Source: a bacterium (Candidatus Blackallbacteria) CG13_big_fil_rev_8_21_14_2_50_49_14 (GTDB taxonomy: Bacteria; Cyanobacteriota; Sericytochromatia; UBA7694). Taken from it: a stretch of DNA of 64,000 nucleotides. How positions within the stretch are numbered: the first letter of the stretch is position 1; each line of letters starts with the position of its first letter. The position numbers and the translations under genes are program-made. The notes beneath the pieces were generated by a model, which was not told the DNA's origin, did no database searches, and saw nothing but the letters and a program-made list of their open reading frames with translations. This document shows, piece by piece, positions 45,113-53,666 of the stretch. Location of the stretch: positions 1-64,000 of the forward strand of contig PFGG01000055.1 in the NCBI GenBank assembly GCA_002783405.1, given 5' to 3'.

Positions 45113-45778
45113 TTAATTTTCTGAAAGCTTCAAACGCAGTTCCTGCAAGTTCTTACACCCTGATTTTTCACGCAGATTTTTCAGATGGGTTTTCACCGTT
45201 TCAAAACTCAGCTCCAGATCTTCGGCAATCTGCGATTGGGTCAAACCCTGGCGGAAACACTCTAAAACCTCTTTTTCTCGCACCGTCAGAGGGATCTTCC
45301 AAAGCACAGAGGGTTGAGAAAAACTTTTTGACAAGCCCTTCTGGTACATCGACAGACTCACTTCAGGCGCAATCCAAATGCCACCAGAGCAAACCGTTTC
45401 AAGGGCCTGGTAAAGCTGATCAATGCCAGACTCGTGTCCTTTGAGAATATAGCCCTTGATCCTGGACTCCAAAGCCTCATAGACATCCATGCGATCGGTG
45501 TGCCCACTGTAGATCAACACATCCGGCGGGGTTTCAGACTGTTCAAGAAGCGCTTTCGCAAAAGCCAAGCCGCCCATTTCGGGCATTTCAAGATCCACCA
45601 GGGCCAGATCCGGGGGAGTTAGTCGCGCCAGTTCCAAGGCCTGCATAGCACGCGAAGCCCGAATCGTAATTTCAATACGTCGCTCGGCAATGAGCTGCCC
45701 TTCCAGCGCCGCAGCTAAAAGATCCAGCACCGCAGGTTCATCGTCAAGGATCAGGAGTCGGAGGTTTGGGGTATCCAT
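45113..45778 (-). CDS. LuxR/NarL-family response regulator
   Basis: 221 residues from the ATG at 45778; a TTG at 45793 is possible, and neither has a clear ribosome site. Receiver domain: acidic pair in LILDDEPAVL, phospho-Asp in ALVDLEMPEMGG, Ser in LIYSGHT and Lys in YILKGHE. C-terminal LuxR HTH: LTVREKEVLECFRQGLTQSQ, IAEDLELSFETVKTHLKNLR. No histidine kinase is adjacent, so it is an orphan. Target genes unknown. Confidence 0.92.
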   Translation of the reverse strand: MDTPNLRLLILDDEPAVLDLLAAALEGQLIAERRIEITIRASRAMQALELARLTPPDLALVDLEMPEMGGLAFAKALLEQSETPPDVLIYSGHTDRMDVYEALESRIKGYILKGHESGIDQLYQALETVCSGGIWIAPEVSLSMYQKGLSKSFSQPSVLWKIPLTVREKEVLECFRQGLTQSQIAEDLELSFETVKTHLKNLREKSGCKNLQELRLKLSEN

Positions 45779-45975
45779 TTTTGTTTTCGTCAACTGACGC
45801 TTTATTCAGCTCAATGAGTAAAAATTAGCATAAATCCTGGCTTTTGTCTAATCAAAAGCCCCAAAGTAAAACCAGCAAAATTCACACTCTCTTATCTCAA
45901 AGTCACGGACAGAGGAATCAAGAAGAGCCTGCTATAATACCTCTAAGCGATGATTGATCGCGAGGAGTAGCCAGC

Positions 45976-48150
45976 TTGGCCCTGCAACCCGCAAAAGACA
46001 CCTCCACCCCCTCAGCCCCAGCCCAATGGCTGGAACGCGGCCTCAAACAGGGGGATATTGGCATTGCTGTGATCATGATTGCCATTATCTGTCTGATGAT
46101 GGTGCCTTTGCCCACCTGGGTTTTGGATATTTTGTTGACACTCAATGTCTCGCTCGGTCTGATGGTGCTGATGGTCTCGCTCTATGTCAACCGCCCCTTA
46201 GACTTCTCCACCTTTCCCACGCTTTTGCTGGTCTTGACCCTGTTCAGGCTCTCACTGAATATCTCCTCTACCCGTCTGATTCTGCTGCAGGCCAATGCTG
46301 GCAAGGTGATCGAAACCTTTGGCAGCTTCGTGATTGGGGGCAATTACGTGGTGGGCATTCTGATCTTCATCATTCTGGTGGTGGTGCAATTCGTGGTGAT
46401 CACCAATGGGGCAGGGCGCATTTCTGAAGTGGCCGCCCGCTTCACCCTGGATGCCATGCCAGGCAAGCAGATGGCGATTGATGCCGACCTCAACAGCGGT
46501 CTGATCGATGAAGAACAGGCCAAGGAACGCCGCCGCGATATTCAGCGCGAAGCCGATTTCTATGGCAGCATGGACGGCGCGAGCAAATTCGTACGTGGGG
46601 ACGCAATTGCCGGGATTATTATCACCTTCGTCAATGTGATTGGCGGGATTATTATTGGCACCCTGCAGCTGGGTATGCCCGTGGTTCAAGCCATGCAACG
46701 CTATACCGTACTCACGATTGGCGATGGACTGGTTAGTCAGATTCCGGCCATGGTCATCGCCATTGCCACGGGCATTTTGGTTTCACGTGCCGCGGGTGAA
46801 AGCAAATTGGGGGAAAGGGTTTCGCGCCAATTGCTGAATGTACCCCGAGGGCTCTTGGTGGTTTCATTCTTCCTGCTCTTGCTGGGCCTGTTTACGCCCC
46901 TGCCCAAAATCCCTTTTTTGATTCTGAGTGGCCTGCTGACAGCGATTGGCTTTATTATGATGCGGGAAGAAGAGCGCGAAGCTGAAGAAGACAAAGCCAC
47001 AGGGGGCAGCAAGGCCCTGGGCAGTGGCAAAGAGATTCAACCGGCTCTGGCTCCGGCCCAAGCTGGCATGCTTTCTACCCGCAAAGAGCCCGAAGACATG
47101 ATCAAACTGCTCAAGGTCGATCCGATGGAACTTGAAATTGGCTACCGCCTGATTCCCCTGGTAGATGCCGAACAGGGCGGTGATCTGCTGGAACGCATTA
47201 CCAAAATCCGCCGCCAGATGGCCCTGCAATTGGGTCTGGTACTGCCTCCGATTCGCGTACGCGACAATATTCAACTCAAGCCCCGCGATTATTCGATTAA
47301 ACTGCGCGGTATTGAAGTTGCACGGGGGGAGGTACATGTCGGGCATTATCTTGCCATGAATCCCGGCATGGTCAATGACCCACTCGATGGCGTACAAACC
47401 GTGGAACCTGTTTTTAATCTGCCTGCCGTCTGGATCACCGAAGGCCAGAAAGAACGGGCCGAAATTCTGGGCTATACTGTCTTTGATCCTTCGACCGTGG
47501 TCGCCACCCACCTGACCGAAATCGTCAAACGCTATGCCGCAGATATTCTCACCCGCCAGGATGTACAGCGCCTGCTCGACAGCGTACGCGAAGAGGCTCC
47601 CGCCGTGGTGGATGAACTCATGCCCAGTCTGCTCAGTGTCGGCGAAATTCAGCGCGTCTTACAAAACTTACTGGCCGAACGGGTCTCGGTACGCGATATG
47701 ATTCCGATTCTGGAAGCCCTGGCCAATCATTCCCGTGCCACCAAAGACCCCGACCTGCTCACCGAACATGCGCGTCTGGCCGTGGCTCGCTCAATCTGTC
47801 AGCCCCTGCGCAGCCCCCAGGGCATGTTGCCCGCGCTGACCCTGGCAGCCGAACTGGAGCAAATCATGACCGAATCTGTCACCCGTACCGATCAGGGCCT
47901 GACTCTGCTGCTGGAACCCCAAATCGCCCAACAGGTCGTCAACAATATTGCCCAAAAAGTAGAAGAGATGGCTGGAAAAGGCTTTCACCAGCCGATTCTG
48001 CTCTGTTCTTCTAAAATCCGGCTGGTTCTGCGCCGCCTGACCGAACGTGCCCTGCCTATGCTGACGGTGCTCTCCTATAACGAGGTCATGGCCCAGGAAG
48101 CGCAAATTCAAACCATTGGCCGTGTCGACCTGAGTTTGCAGGTCAACTGA
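45976..48150 (+). CDS. flhA: Flagellar export apparatus protein FlhA
   Basis: 724 residues. TTG start with a gcgaggag ribosome site. N-terminal half with eight membrane segments and the family hallmark RPLDFSTFPTLLLVLTLFRL; the conserved FHIPEP-type region reads GRISEVAARFTLDAMPGKQM, AIDADLNSGLIDEEQAKERR. The C-terminal cytoplasmic domain (after about 345) docks chaperone-substrate complexes. It could in principle be a type III secretion homologue, but DADLNSG and the overall length fit flagellar FlhA. No other flagellar gene is in the window. Confidence 0.92.
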   Translation: MALQPAKDTSTPSAPAQWLERGLKQGDIGIAVIMIAIICLMMVPLPTWVLDILLTLNVSLGLMVLMVSLYVNRPLDFSTFPTLLLVLTLFRLSLNISSTRLILLQANAGKVIETFGSFVIGGNYVVGILIFIILVVVQFVVITNGAGRISEVAARFTLDAMPGKQMAIDADLNSGLIDEEQAKERRRDIQREADFYGSMDGASKFVRGDAIAGIIITFVNVIGGIIIGTLQLGMPVVQAMQRYTVLTIGDGLVSQIPAMVIAIATGILVSRAAGESKLGERVSRQLLNVPRGLLVVSFFLLLLGLFTPLPKIPFLILSGLLTAIGFIMMREEEREAEEDKATGGSKALGSGKEIQPALAPAQAGMLSTRKEPEDMIKLLKVDPMELEIGYRLIPLVDAEQGGDLLERITKIRRQMALQLGLVLPPIRVRDNIQLKPRDYSIKLRGIEVARGEVHVGHYLAMNPGMVNDPLDGVQTVEPVFNLPAVWITEGQKERAEILGYTVFDPSTVVATHLTEIVKRYAADILTRQDVQRLLDSVREEAPAVVDELMPSLLSVGEIQRVLQNLLAERVSVRDMIPILEALANHSRATKDPDLLTEHARLAVARSICQPLRSPQGMLPALTLAAELEQIMTESVTRTDQGLTLLLEPQIAQQVVNNIAQKVEEMAGKGFHQPILLCSSKIRLVLRRLTERALPMLTVLSYNEVMAQEAQIQTIGRVDLSLQVN

Positions 48151-48560
48151 AACAACTCAGATCGAGAAAACGCCACCGCACGATTTTTTTCTCGTTCAGA
48201 AAAGATTAGAAATCTGCAAATTTTAACGTCCCGGCCCCTTTGTTTGCATTTGTGAGCCAGCGCTCATTCAAAGGGCAAAATCCCCACATTTTACGCAGAG
48301 TATAAGCTGTTTATGAGTCTCATAAATTATAATCGGTCGATAATAGAAGAAAAATTGGGATTATTTTTCTTTTAAGCCCTATAGATCTATTTAAATTTTA
48401 AATTAACCCCCAAAACAAGCAAGAGAACAAGCTTGCCCTCAGCGCGCTTTCGGGGCTAGAATAGAATATCATCCACAGGGTCTTCTTCTCAAAGCCGCAC
48501 CCCAAAGAATGCATTAAATCAGCGAATTCTGCCATTTTAGGCCGTCTTCAAGGAGTTTTC
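48151..48560. other. 410-base intergenic region between flhA and nrdJ
   Basis: AT-rich in the middle. A weak hairpin, cgagaaaa (48163-48170) with ttttctcg (48187-48194), may end flhA. I see no gene, no clear NrdR box pair and no recognisable riboswitch. A caaggag ribosome site precedes nrdJ. The promoter must be here but no convincing -35/-10 pair was found. Confidence 0.5.
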
Positions 48561-51500
48561 ATGATCGAAACCAATTCCACCCCCGGATACATCCAGCCTC
48601 AACACCATTATTCAGAACACGGCCTGCCCTTCAGCCGTGTTTTTTCTTCTCAGGGTCGCCACCCCTTTGAAGAGCTCGAATGGGAATTGCGAACCGCTTC
48701 GATCGGCAATGAAAAAGGCGAAATGATCTTTGAACAGAAAGACGTTGAAGTGCCTGTCAGTTGGTCCCAACAGGCCACCAATGTGGTGGTTTCGAAATAT
48801 TTTCACGGTCAAATGGGAAGCCCACAGCGCGAAACCAGCGTCAAACAGCTGATTGGCCGGGTGGCAGATACGATCGCAGAATGGGGCCGGCAGCAAGGTT
48901 ATTTTGCCAGCCCTGAAGACGCAGAGATTTACCAGGCTGAACTGAATGCCCTGCTCGTACAGCAACGCGCAGCCTTTAACAGCCCGGTCTGGTTCAATGT
49001 CGGCATTGAGTCTAAACCCCAGTGTTCGGCCTGCCAGCCCTATCATGCATTGATTAACACTGTACAGGGACTGCTCCCAATAGGAGAGATTGTTGAAAAA
49101 GATTTGATTGGCCTACCGGTATATGACGAAAACGGTCTGACCCAGGTGATAAACACCAAATACAATGGCAAGAAAAAAGTTTACCGTATCAATCTTCGGG
49201 ATGGATTTTTCGTCGAAGCCACAGCAGATCATCTAGTCTGTGCCCATGACAGCAGAAGAACACAAACCCTCCATTTCGCCAAAGTAGAAGACCTGAAACC
49301 CGGCATGTTTATGCGGGTCTATAGCCATATCGCGGAGACTATAACACCAGAAAGTTCGAATCAGGAAATCTCTGAGGCAGCTCTGGCAGGCTGGTTACAG
49401 GCTGACGGCTTTGTAGGTCAGTATGAAGGAACAAATTCTTCTCTGACGATTGAATTCATGGTTGTCAAACAAGAAGAATACGACTGGGTCATTCAGCATT
49501 TGGAAACAGTTTTCCCAGATGTCCACTATAAGGTTTCAGTTGAAACAGCCCAGAACGAGCATCTGGAAATCCGGCGCATTCGTTTGTATGGTGAAATCCT
49601 GCGACCCTTTGTGGAAAAATACGAACTATTAAAGCGCAAACAGGATATTCGAGTTCCCCGATCGATTTGGACCGCCGCTAATGATGTTGTGGCTGTTTAT
49701 CTGAAAAGTCTGTTTCAGGGGGATGGTTATGTCACAATTCACGATTCGAGCACACGGGTGGCTTTTGCTGTGATAAGCAAGGAATGGGTTCAGGAATTAC
49801 AGGTTTTACTCACCCGTTTAGGAATTTATTCTAGATCCCGACAAAAAAAGGAAAACCGTCCAGATCGCTATGATATGTGGGAACTGGATGTTTCCATAGC
49901 GTCGGAACGGCTTCAATTTCTAAAAAAAATTGGCTTCATTTCAGATGACAAACAGGATAAATTAGTCACAAGCTGCGATATGGAAGGCAAAATTTGCCCA
50001 GATATTCGGTTTTCTGAAATTATCTCTATTGAGGCACAGGACGAAACAGATGTTTATGATATCCAGACTCTCAGTGGTCACTACCTGACCAATGGCGTAC
50101 TGGTACACAATTGCTTTATCAATTCTGTTCAGGACAATATGGACTCGATTCTGAGCCTGGCCAAAACCGAAGGCATGCTCTTCAAATGGGGCTCAGGCAC
50201 AGGCACGAATTTTTCCAGCCTGCGCTCCTCCAAAGAGGCCCTTTCAGGGGGCGGAACGGCCTCTGGGCCTGTTTCTTTCATGCGCGGCTATGACGCCTTC
50301 GCAGGGGTGATCAAATCAGGTGGAAAAACACGCCGGGCCGCCAAAATGGTGATCTTGAATATCGACCACCCCGATATCGAAGAGTTTATTGAAAGCAAAG
50401 CCAATGAAGAGAAAAAAGCCTGGGCCTTGATTGATGCCGGTTATAATGGCGGCTTTAATGTACCTGGAGGAGCCTACGACTCGGTACAGTTTCAAAACGC
50501 CAATCACAGTGTGCGCGTGACCGATGAGTTCATGCGTGCTGCCGAAGAAGACCGGGAATGGCATACCCGCGCAGTCAGCAATGGCGAAATTGTCGAAACC
50601 CTCAAAGCCCGCAAACTCTTGATGGGCATGGCTGAGTCGACCTGGATCTGTGGCGACCCTGGCATTCAGTACGATACCACCATCAACCGCTGGCATACCG
50701 CCAAGGCCTCGGGTCGCATCAATGCTTCAAACCCCTGTTCTGAATACCTGTTTCTGGATGATACGGCCTGTAACCTGGCATCGATCAACCTGCTCAAATA
50801 CTATGAAAACGGCCAATTTCAGGTAGATGCTTTCAAACATACCATCCGTCTGCTGATTACCGCCCAAGAGATTGTGGTCGAGCAAGCCAGTTACCCCACT
50901 CCCGCAATTGAAAAAAACAGCCACCGTTTTCGCACCCTGGGGCTGGGCTATAGCAACCTGGGCGCCTTGTTGATGGCACAAGGGCTGCCCTATGATGGAG
51001 ACACCGGCCGTCATTATGCGGCCGCGATTAGCGCCCTGATGACGGGCGAAGCCTATCGTGTTTCCGCCGAACTGGCCGAAAGTGTCGGGCCCTTTGAGGG
51101 CTTTCCCCCCAACCGCGATTATATGCTCGAAGTCATGCGCCTGCACCAGCAAAGCCTGGATCAGGTCAAACCCGTAGCACGCGACCAATACCTGCTTGAA
51201 GCGGCTCGTCAAAGCTGGCAGGCCGCCCTTGATAAGGGTGAAAAAGCGGGCTATCGCAATGCCCAGGTCAGCGTTCTGGCGCCTACAGGCACCATTGCTT
51301 TTCTGATGGATTGTGACACCACCGGCATTGAACCCGATCTGGCATTGATCAAATACAAACGCCTGGTCGGGGGCGGCAATCTCAAAATTGTCAACCAAAC
51401 CGTGCCGCTCGCACTTGAAAACTTGGGCTATAGCGAAAATGAAATCAGCGAGATTTTAGACTACCTCAACAACAACGATACGATTGAAGGGGCTCCCGGA

Positions 51501-52370
51501 CTGCGGAAAGAAGATTTGCCTGTCTTTGACTGTGCGTTTAAGCCCCTGCGGGGCAGCCGTTCGATTCACTATATGGGCCATATTCGCATGATGGGCGCAG
51601 TTCAACCCTTTATCTCAGGGGCGATCAGCAAAACCGTGAATATGCCCAGCGAAGCCACCGTCGAAGAAATCTATACCGCCTACCTTGAAGCCTGGAAACT
51701 GGGTGTGAAAGCCGTCGCCATTTACCGTGATGGCAGCAAACGCACCCAGCCGCTGAATACCGGCAAAGAAAGCCCCAAAACAGAAGCCTCGGGAAGCACG
51801 CCGCAACGCCGCCGTCTGCCCAACGAACGCCAGGCGATTACGCATAAATTCAGCATTGCCGGCCACGAGGGCTATTTAACCGTGGGCATGTATGAAGATG
51901 GCAGCCCTGGTGAAATTTTTATTACCATGGCCAAAGAAGGCAGTGTGATTTCAGGCCTGATGGATTCTTTTGCAACCACCGTCTCCCTGGCCCTGCAATA
52001 TGGCGTGCCCCTGCCTGTGCTGGTCGACAAACTTTCTCATACCCGCTTTGAGCCCTCTGGCTATACGGGCAATAAGGATATTCCCTTTGCCAAATCGATC
52101 ATGGACTATATTTTCCGCTGGCTGGCGATTAAGTTTCTGCCCCATGCAGAGGCCGAGGCACAAGGCCTGGCCTCTGCCCTGAAACCTACAGAAACAGAGC
52201 CTCAAGCCCTGAATGGTCAAAAATTGATTCAAAGCTCGCAAGAACAAGGGCTTTCCTTTGTCAATTCCCAGGACGCGCCCCCCTGCAACAGCTGCGGGGC
52301 TGCCGTGATGGTGCGCAATGGTTCCTGCTATAAATGCATGAACTGTGGTGCCACCAGCGGTTGTTCCTAA
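48561..52370 (+). CDS. nrdJ: Adenosylcobalamin-dependent (class II) ribonucleotide reductase with intein
   Basis: 1269-residue precursor; about 909 residues after splicing. Reduces ribonucleotides using a B12 radical, independent of oxygen. Extein features: FNSPVWFNVGIESKPQCSA before the intein, CFINSVQDNMDSILSLAKTE and KWGSGTGTNFSSLRSS after it, the catalytic NPCSE (N724, C726, precursor numbering), PTGTIAFLMDCDTTGIEPD, and a C-terminal Cys-rich tail (CNSCGAAVM, CYKCMNCGATSGC). The intein occupies residues 158-517. Start ATG with caaggag. A class I enzyme follows directly downstream. Confidence 0.95.
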   Translation: MIETNSTPGYIQPQHHYSEHGLPFSRVFSSQGRHPFEELEWELRTASIGNEKGEMIFEQKDVEVPVSWSQQATNVVVSKYFHGQMGSPQRETSVKQLIGRVADTIAEWGRQQGYFASPEDAEIYQAELNALLVQQRAAFNSPVWFNVGIESKPQCSACQPYHALINTVQGLLPIGEIVEKDLIGLPVYDENGLTQVINTKYNGKKKVYRINLRDGFFVEATADHLVCAHDSRRTQTLHFAKVEDLKPGMFMRVYSHIAETITPESSNQEISEAALAGWLQADGFVGQYEGTNSSLTIEFMVVKQEEYDWVIQHLETVFPDVHYKVSVETAQNEHLEIRRIRLYGEILRPFVEKYELLKRKQDIRVPRSIWTAANDVVAVYLKSLFQGDGYVTIHDSSTRVAFAVISKEWVQELQVLLTRLGIYSRSRQKKENRPDRYDMWELDVSIASERLQFLKKIGFISDDKQDKLVTSCDMEGKICPDIRFSEIISIEAQDETDVYDIQTLSGHYLTNGVLVHNCFINSVQDNMDSILSLAKTEGMLFKWGSGTGTNFSSLRSSKEALSGGGTASGPVSFMRGYDAFAGVIKSGGKTRRAAKMVILNIDHPDIEEFIESKANEEKKAWALIDAGYNGGFNVPGGAYDSVQFQNANHSVRVTDEFMRAAEEDREWHTRAVSNGEIVETLKARKLLMGMAESTWICGDPGIQYDTTINRWHTAKASGRINASNPCSEYLFLDDTACNLASINLLKYYENGQFQVDAFKHTIRLLITAQEIVVEQASYPTPAIEKNSHRFRTLGLGYSNLGALLMAQGLPYDGDTGRHYAAAISALMTGEAYRVSAELAESVGPFEGFPPNRDYMLEVMRLHQQSLDQVKPVARDQYLLEAARQSWQAALDKGEKAGYRNAQVSVLAPTGTIAFLMDCDTTGIEPDLALIKYKRLVGGGNLKIVNQTVPLALENLGYSENEISEILDYLNNNDTIEGAPGLRKEDLPVFDCAFKPLRGSRSIHYMGHIRMMGAVQPFISGAISKTVNMPSEATVEEIYTAYLEAWKLGVKAVAIYRDGSKRTQPLNTGKESPKTEASGSTPQRRRLPNERQAITHKFSIAGHEGYLTVGMYEDGSPGEIFITMAKEGSVISGLMDSFATTVSLALQYGVPLPVLVDKLSHTRFEPSGYTGNKDIPFAKSIMDYIFRWLAIKFLPHAEAEAQGLASALKPTETEPQALNGQKLIQSSQEQGLSFVNSQDAPPCNSCGAAVMVRNGSCYKCMNCGATSGCS
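49032..50111 (+). mobile_element. LAGLIDADG intein in nrdJ
   Basis: 360 residues inserted between KPQCSA and CFINSV. The splice residues are intact: Cys1 (CQPYHALINTVQG), block B with the TADH motif (FFVEATADHLVCAHD), and C-terminal VLVHN followed by Cys+1. Two dodecapeptide motifs of a homing endonuclease are present, LAGWLQADGFVG and LKSLFQGDGYVT, each keeping its acidic residue, so the nuclease may be active. The DNA is more AT-rich than the exteins, fitting later acquisition. Confidence 0.93.
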
Positions 52371-52390
52371 AATCGCATCAAAACTGGATT

Positions 52391-52431
52391 TGAACACCCC
52401 GTTCCAGTCGAAGTCAAGGCTGGAAGGGGTT
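52391..52431 (+). terminator. Bulged stem-loop after nrdJ
   Basis: The arms gaacaccccgttccag and ctggaaggggttc pair with two bulges around a 12-base loop. There is no immediate T-run, so termination efficiency is doubtful. Confidence 0.35.
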
Positions 52432-52479
52432 CTGAAAGGAGGCAACAAAAATTAAAGTTTTTTTCCATGACTGCACCTG

Positions 52480-52644
52480 TAACTCCTGTTACAATTGTAG
52501 TTACCCAATCCGAATAGTGAGTCAGATAACCCGGTGTTATCTACAAAAGAAGCTGCTGAGCCCCTTGGGACAGACAGCCGCTTTGATCTGCCGGAAGCAG
52601 CCAGAGTCATACCTTAAACGCAAAACAGGACAAAGAATTCAGAA
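52480..52644 (+). promoter_or_regulatory. Structured leader of nrdB-nrdA
   Basis: The 165 bases before nrdB contain gtaac/gttac repeats (about 52490-52515), a perfect 6-bp hairpin gataac-ccggt-gttatc (52525-52541) and outer arms gctgct (52552-52557) and agcagc (52596-52601) enclosing 38 bases. This may be a folded 5' UTR or operator region. I could not assign it to a known riboswitch. Confidence 0.35.
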
Positions 52645-53643
52645 ATGATGACATTATCACAAGTGACCCAAGAACCGATCCTCACCGCCAATAAAAACCG
52701 TTTCGTACTTTTCCCCATCAAACACCAGGCCATCTGGGAAATGTACAAAAAAGCCGAGGCCAGTTTCTGGACCACCGAAGAAATCGACCTTTCAACCGAT
52801 ATTCAGGATTGGGAACACCGCCTGAATGAAGATGAAAAACATTTTATTAAACACGTTCTGGCCTTTTTCGCAGCCAGTGACGGCATTGTCAACGAAAATC
52901 TGGCTGTCAATTTCATGCGCGAGGTGCAATACCCCGAAGCCCGTTGTTTTTATGGCTTTCAAATCATGATGGAAAATATCCATTCTGAAACCTATTCGCT
53001 TTTGATTGATACCTATATCAAAGACAATGCCGAAAAACAAATGCTTTTCAATGCCATCGATACCCTGGCCTGCGTACAGCGCAAAGCCGACTGGGCCCTG
53101 CGTTGGATTGAAAAGGGCAGTTTCGCCGAGCGCTTGGTGGCCTTTGCTGCCGTAGAAGGCATTTTCTTTTCTGGCAGTTTCTGTTCGATTTTCTGGCTCA
53201 AAAAACGGGGCCTGATGCCCGGTCTGAGCTTCTCTAACGAGCTGATTTCACGCGATGAAGGCATGCATACCGACTTCGCCTGTTTGCTTTATTCACAGCT
53301 GCAAAACCGCCTGGCCCAAGGTCAGATTGAAGAAATCATCCGCGAAGCCGTGACGATTGAGCAGGAATTCGTGACCGATGCCCTGCCCGTGAAACTGATT
53401 GGCATGAACGCCGAAATGATGAGCCAATATATTGAATTTGTAGCCGATCGCCTGCTCGTTTCACTGGGCTGCGAGAAAATCTACAATGTGGGCAATCCCT
53501 TCGATTTCATGGAACTGATTTCGCTGCAGGGCAAAACCAATTTCTTCGAAAAACGGGTCTCCGAATACCAGAAGTCCGGAGTCATGAATACCGTAAATAA
53601 CCAGAAAGAAGACAATGTCTTCAGCATGGATGAAGACTTCTAA
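52645..53643 (+). CDS. nrdB: Class I ribonucleotide reductase small subunit (R2), eukaryote-like
   Basis: 332 residues. Ferritin-like diiron protein that makes the tyrosyl radical for NrdA. Iron ligands and radical site: [16 protein letters not shown] (Asp), DGIVNENL (Glu), [20 protein letters not shown] (radical Tyr, Glu and His) and [16 protein letters not shown] (Glu, His). The wording is closer to eukaryotic R2 than to E. coli NrdB. The C-terminal tail ends in [10 protein letters not shown], the usual R1-docking type of peptide. Two adjacent ATG codons; the first is used here. Confidence 0.94.
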   Translation: MMTLSQVTQEPILTANKNRFVLFPIKHQAIWEMYKKAEASFWTTEEIDLSTDIQDWEHRLNEDEKHFIKHVLAFFAASDGIVNENLAVNFMREVQYPEARCFYGFQIMMENIHSETYSLLIDTYIKDNAEKQMLFNAIDTLACVQRKADWALRWIEKGSFAERLVAFAAVEGIFFSGSFCSIFWLKKRGLMPGLSFSNELISRDEGMHTDFACLLYSQLQNRLAQGQIEEIIREAVTIEQEFVTDALPVKLIGMNAEMMSQYIEFVADRLLVSLGCEKIYNVGNPFDFMELISLQGKTNFFEKRVSEYQKSGVMNTVNNQKEDNVFSMDEDF

Positions 53644-53666
53644 ACCGATTATCAAAGGGTGTGCCA

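Noticed and set aside
52540-52610. Possible cobalamin riboswitch before nrdB
   Set aside because: A stretch loosely like the B12 box (agccgctttgatctgcc) is present, but the other conserved riboswitch segments were not found.
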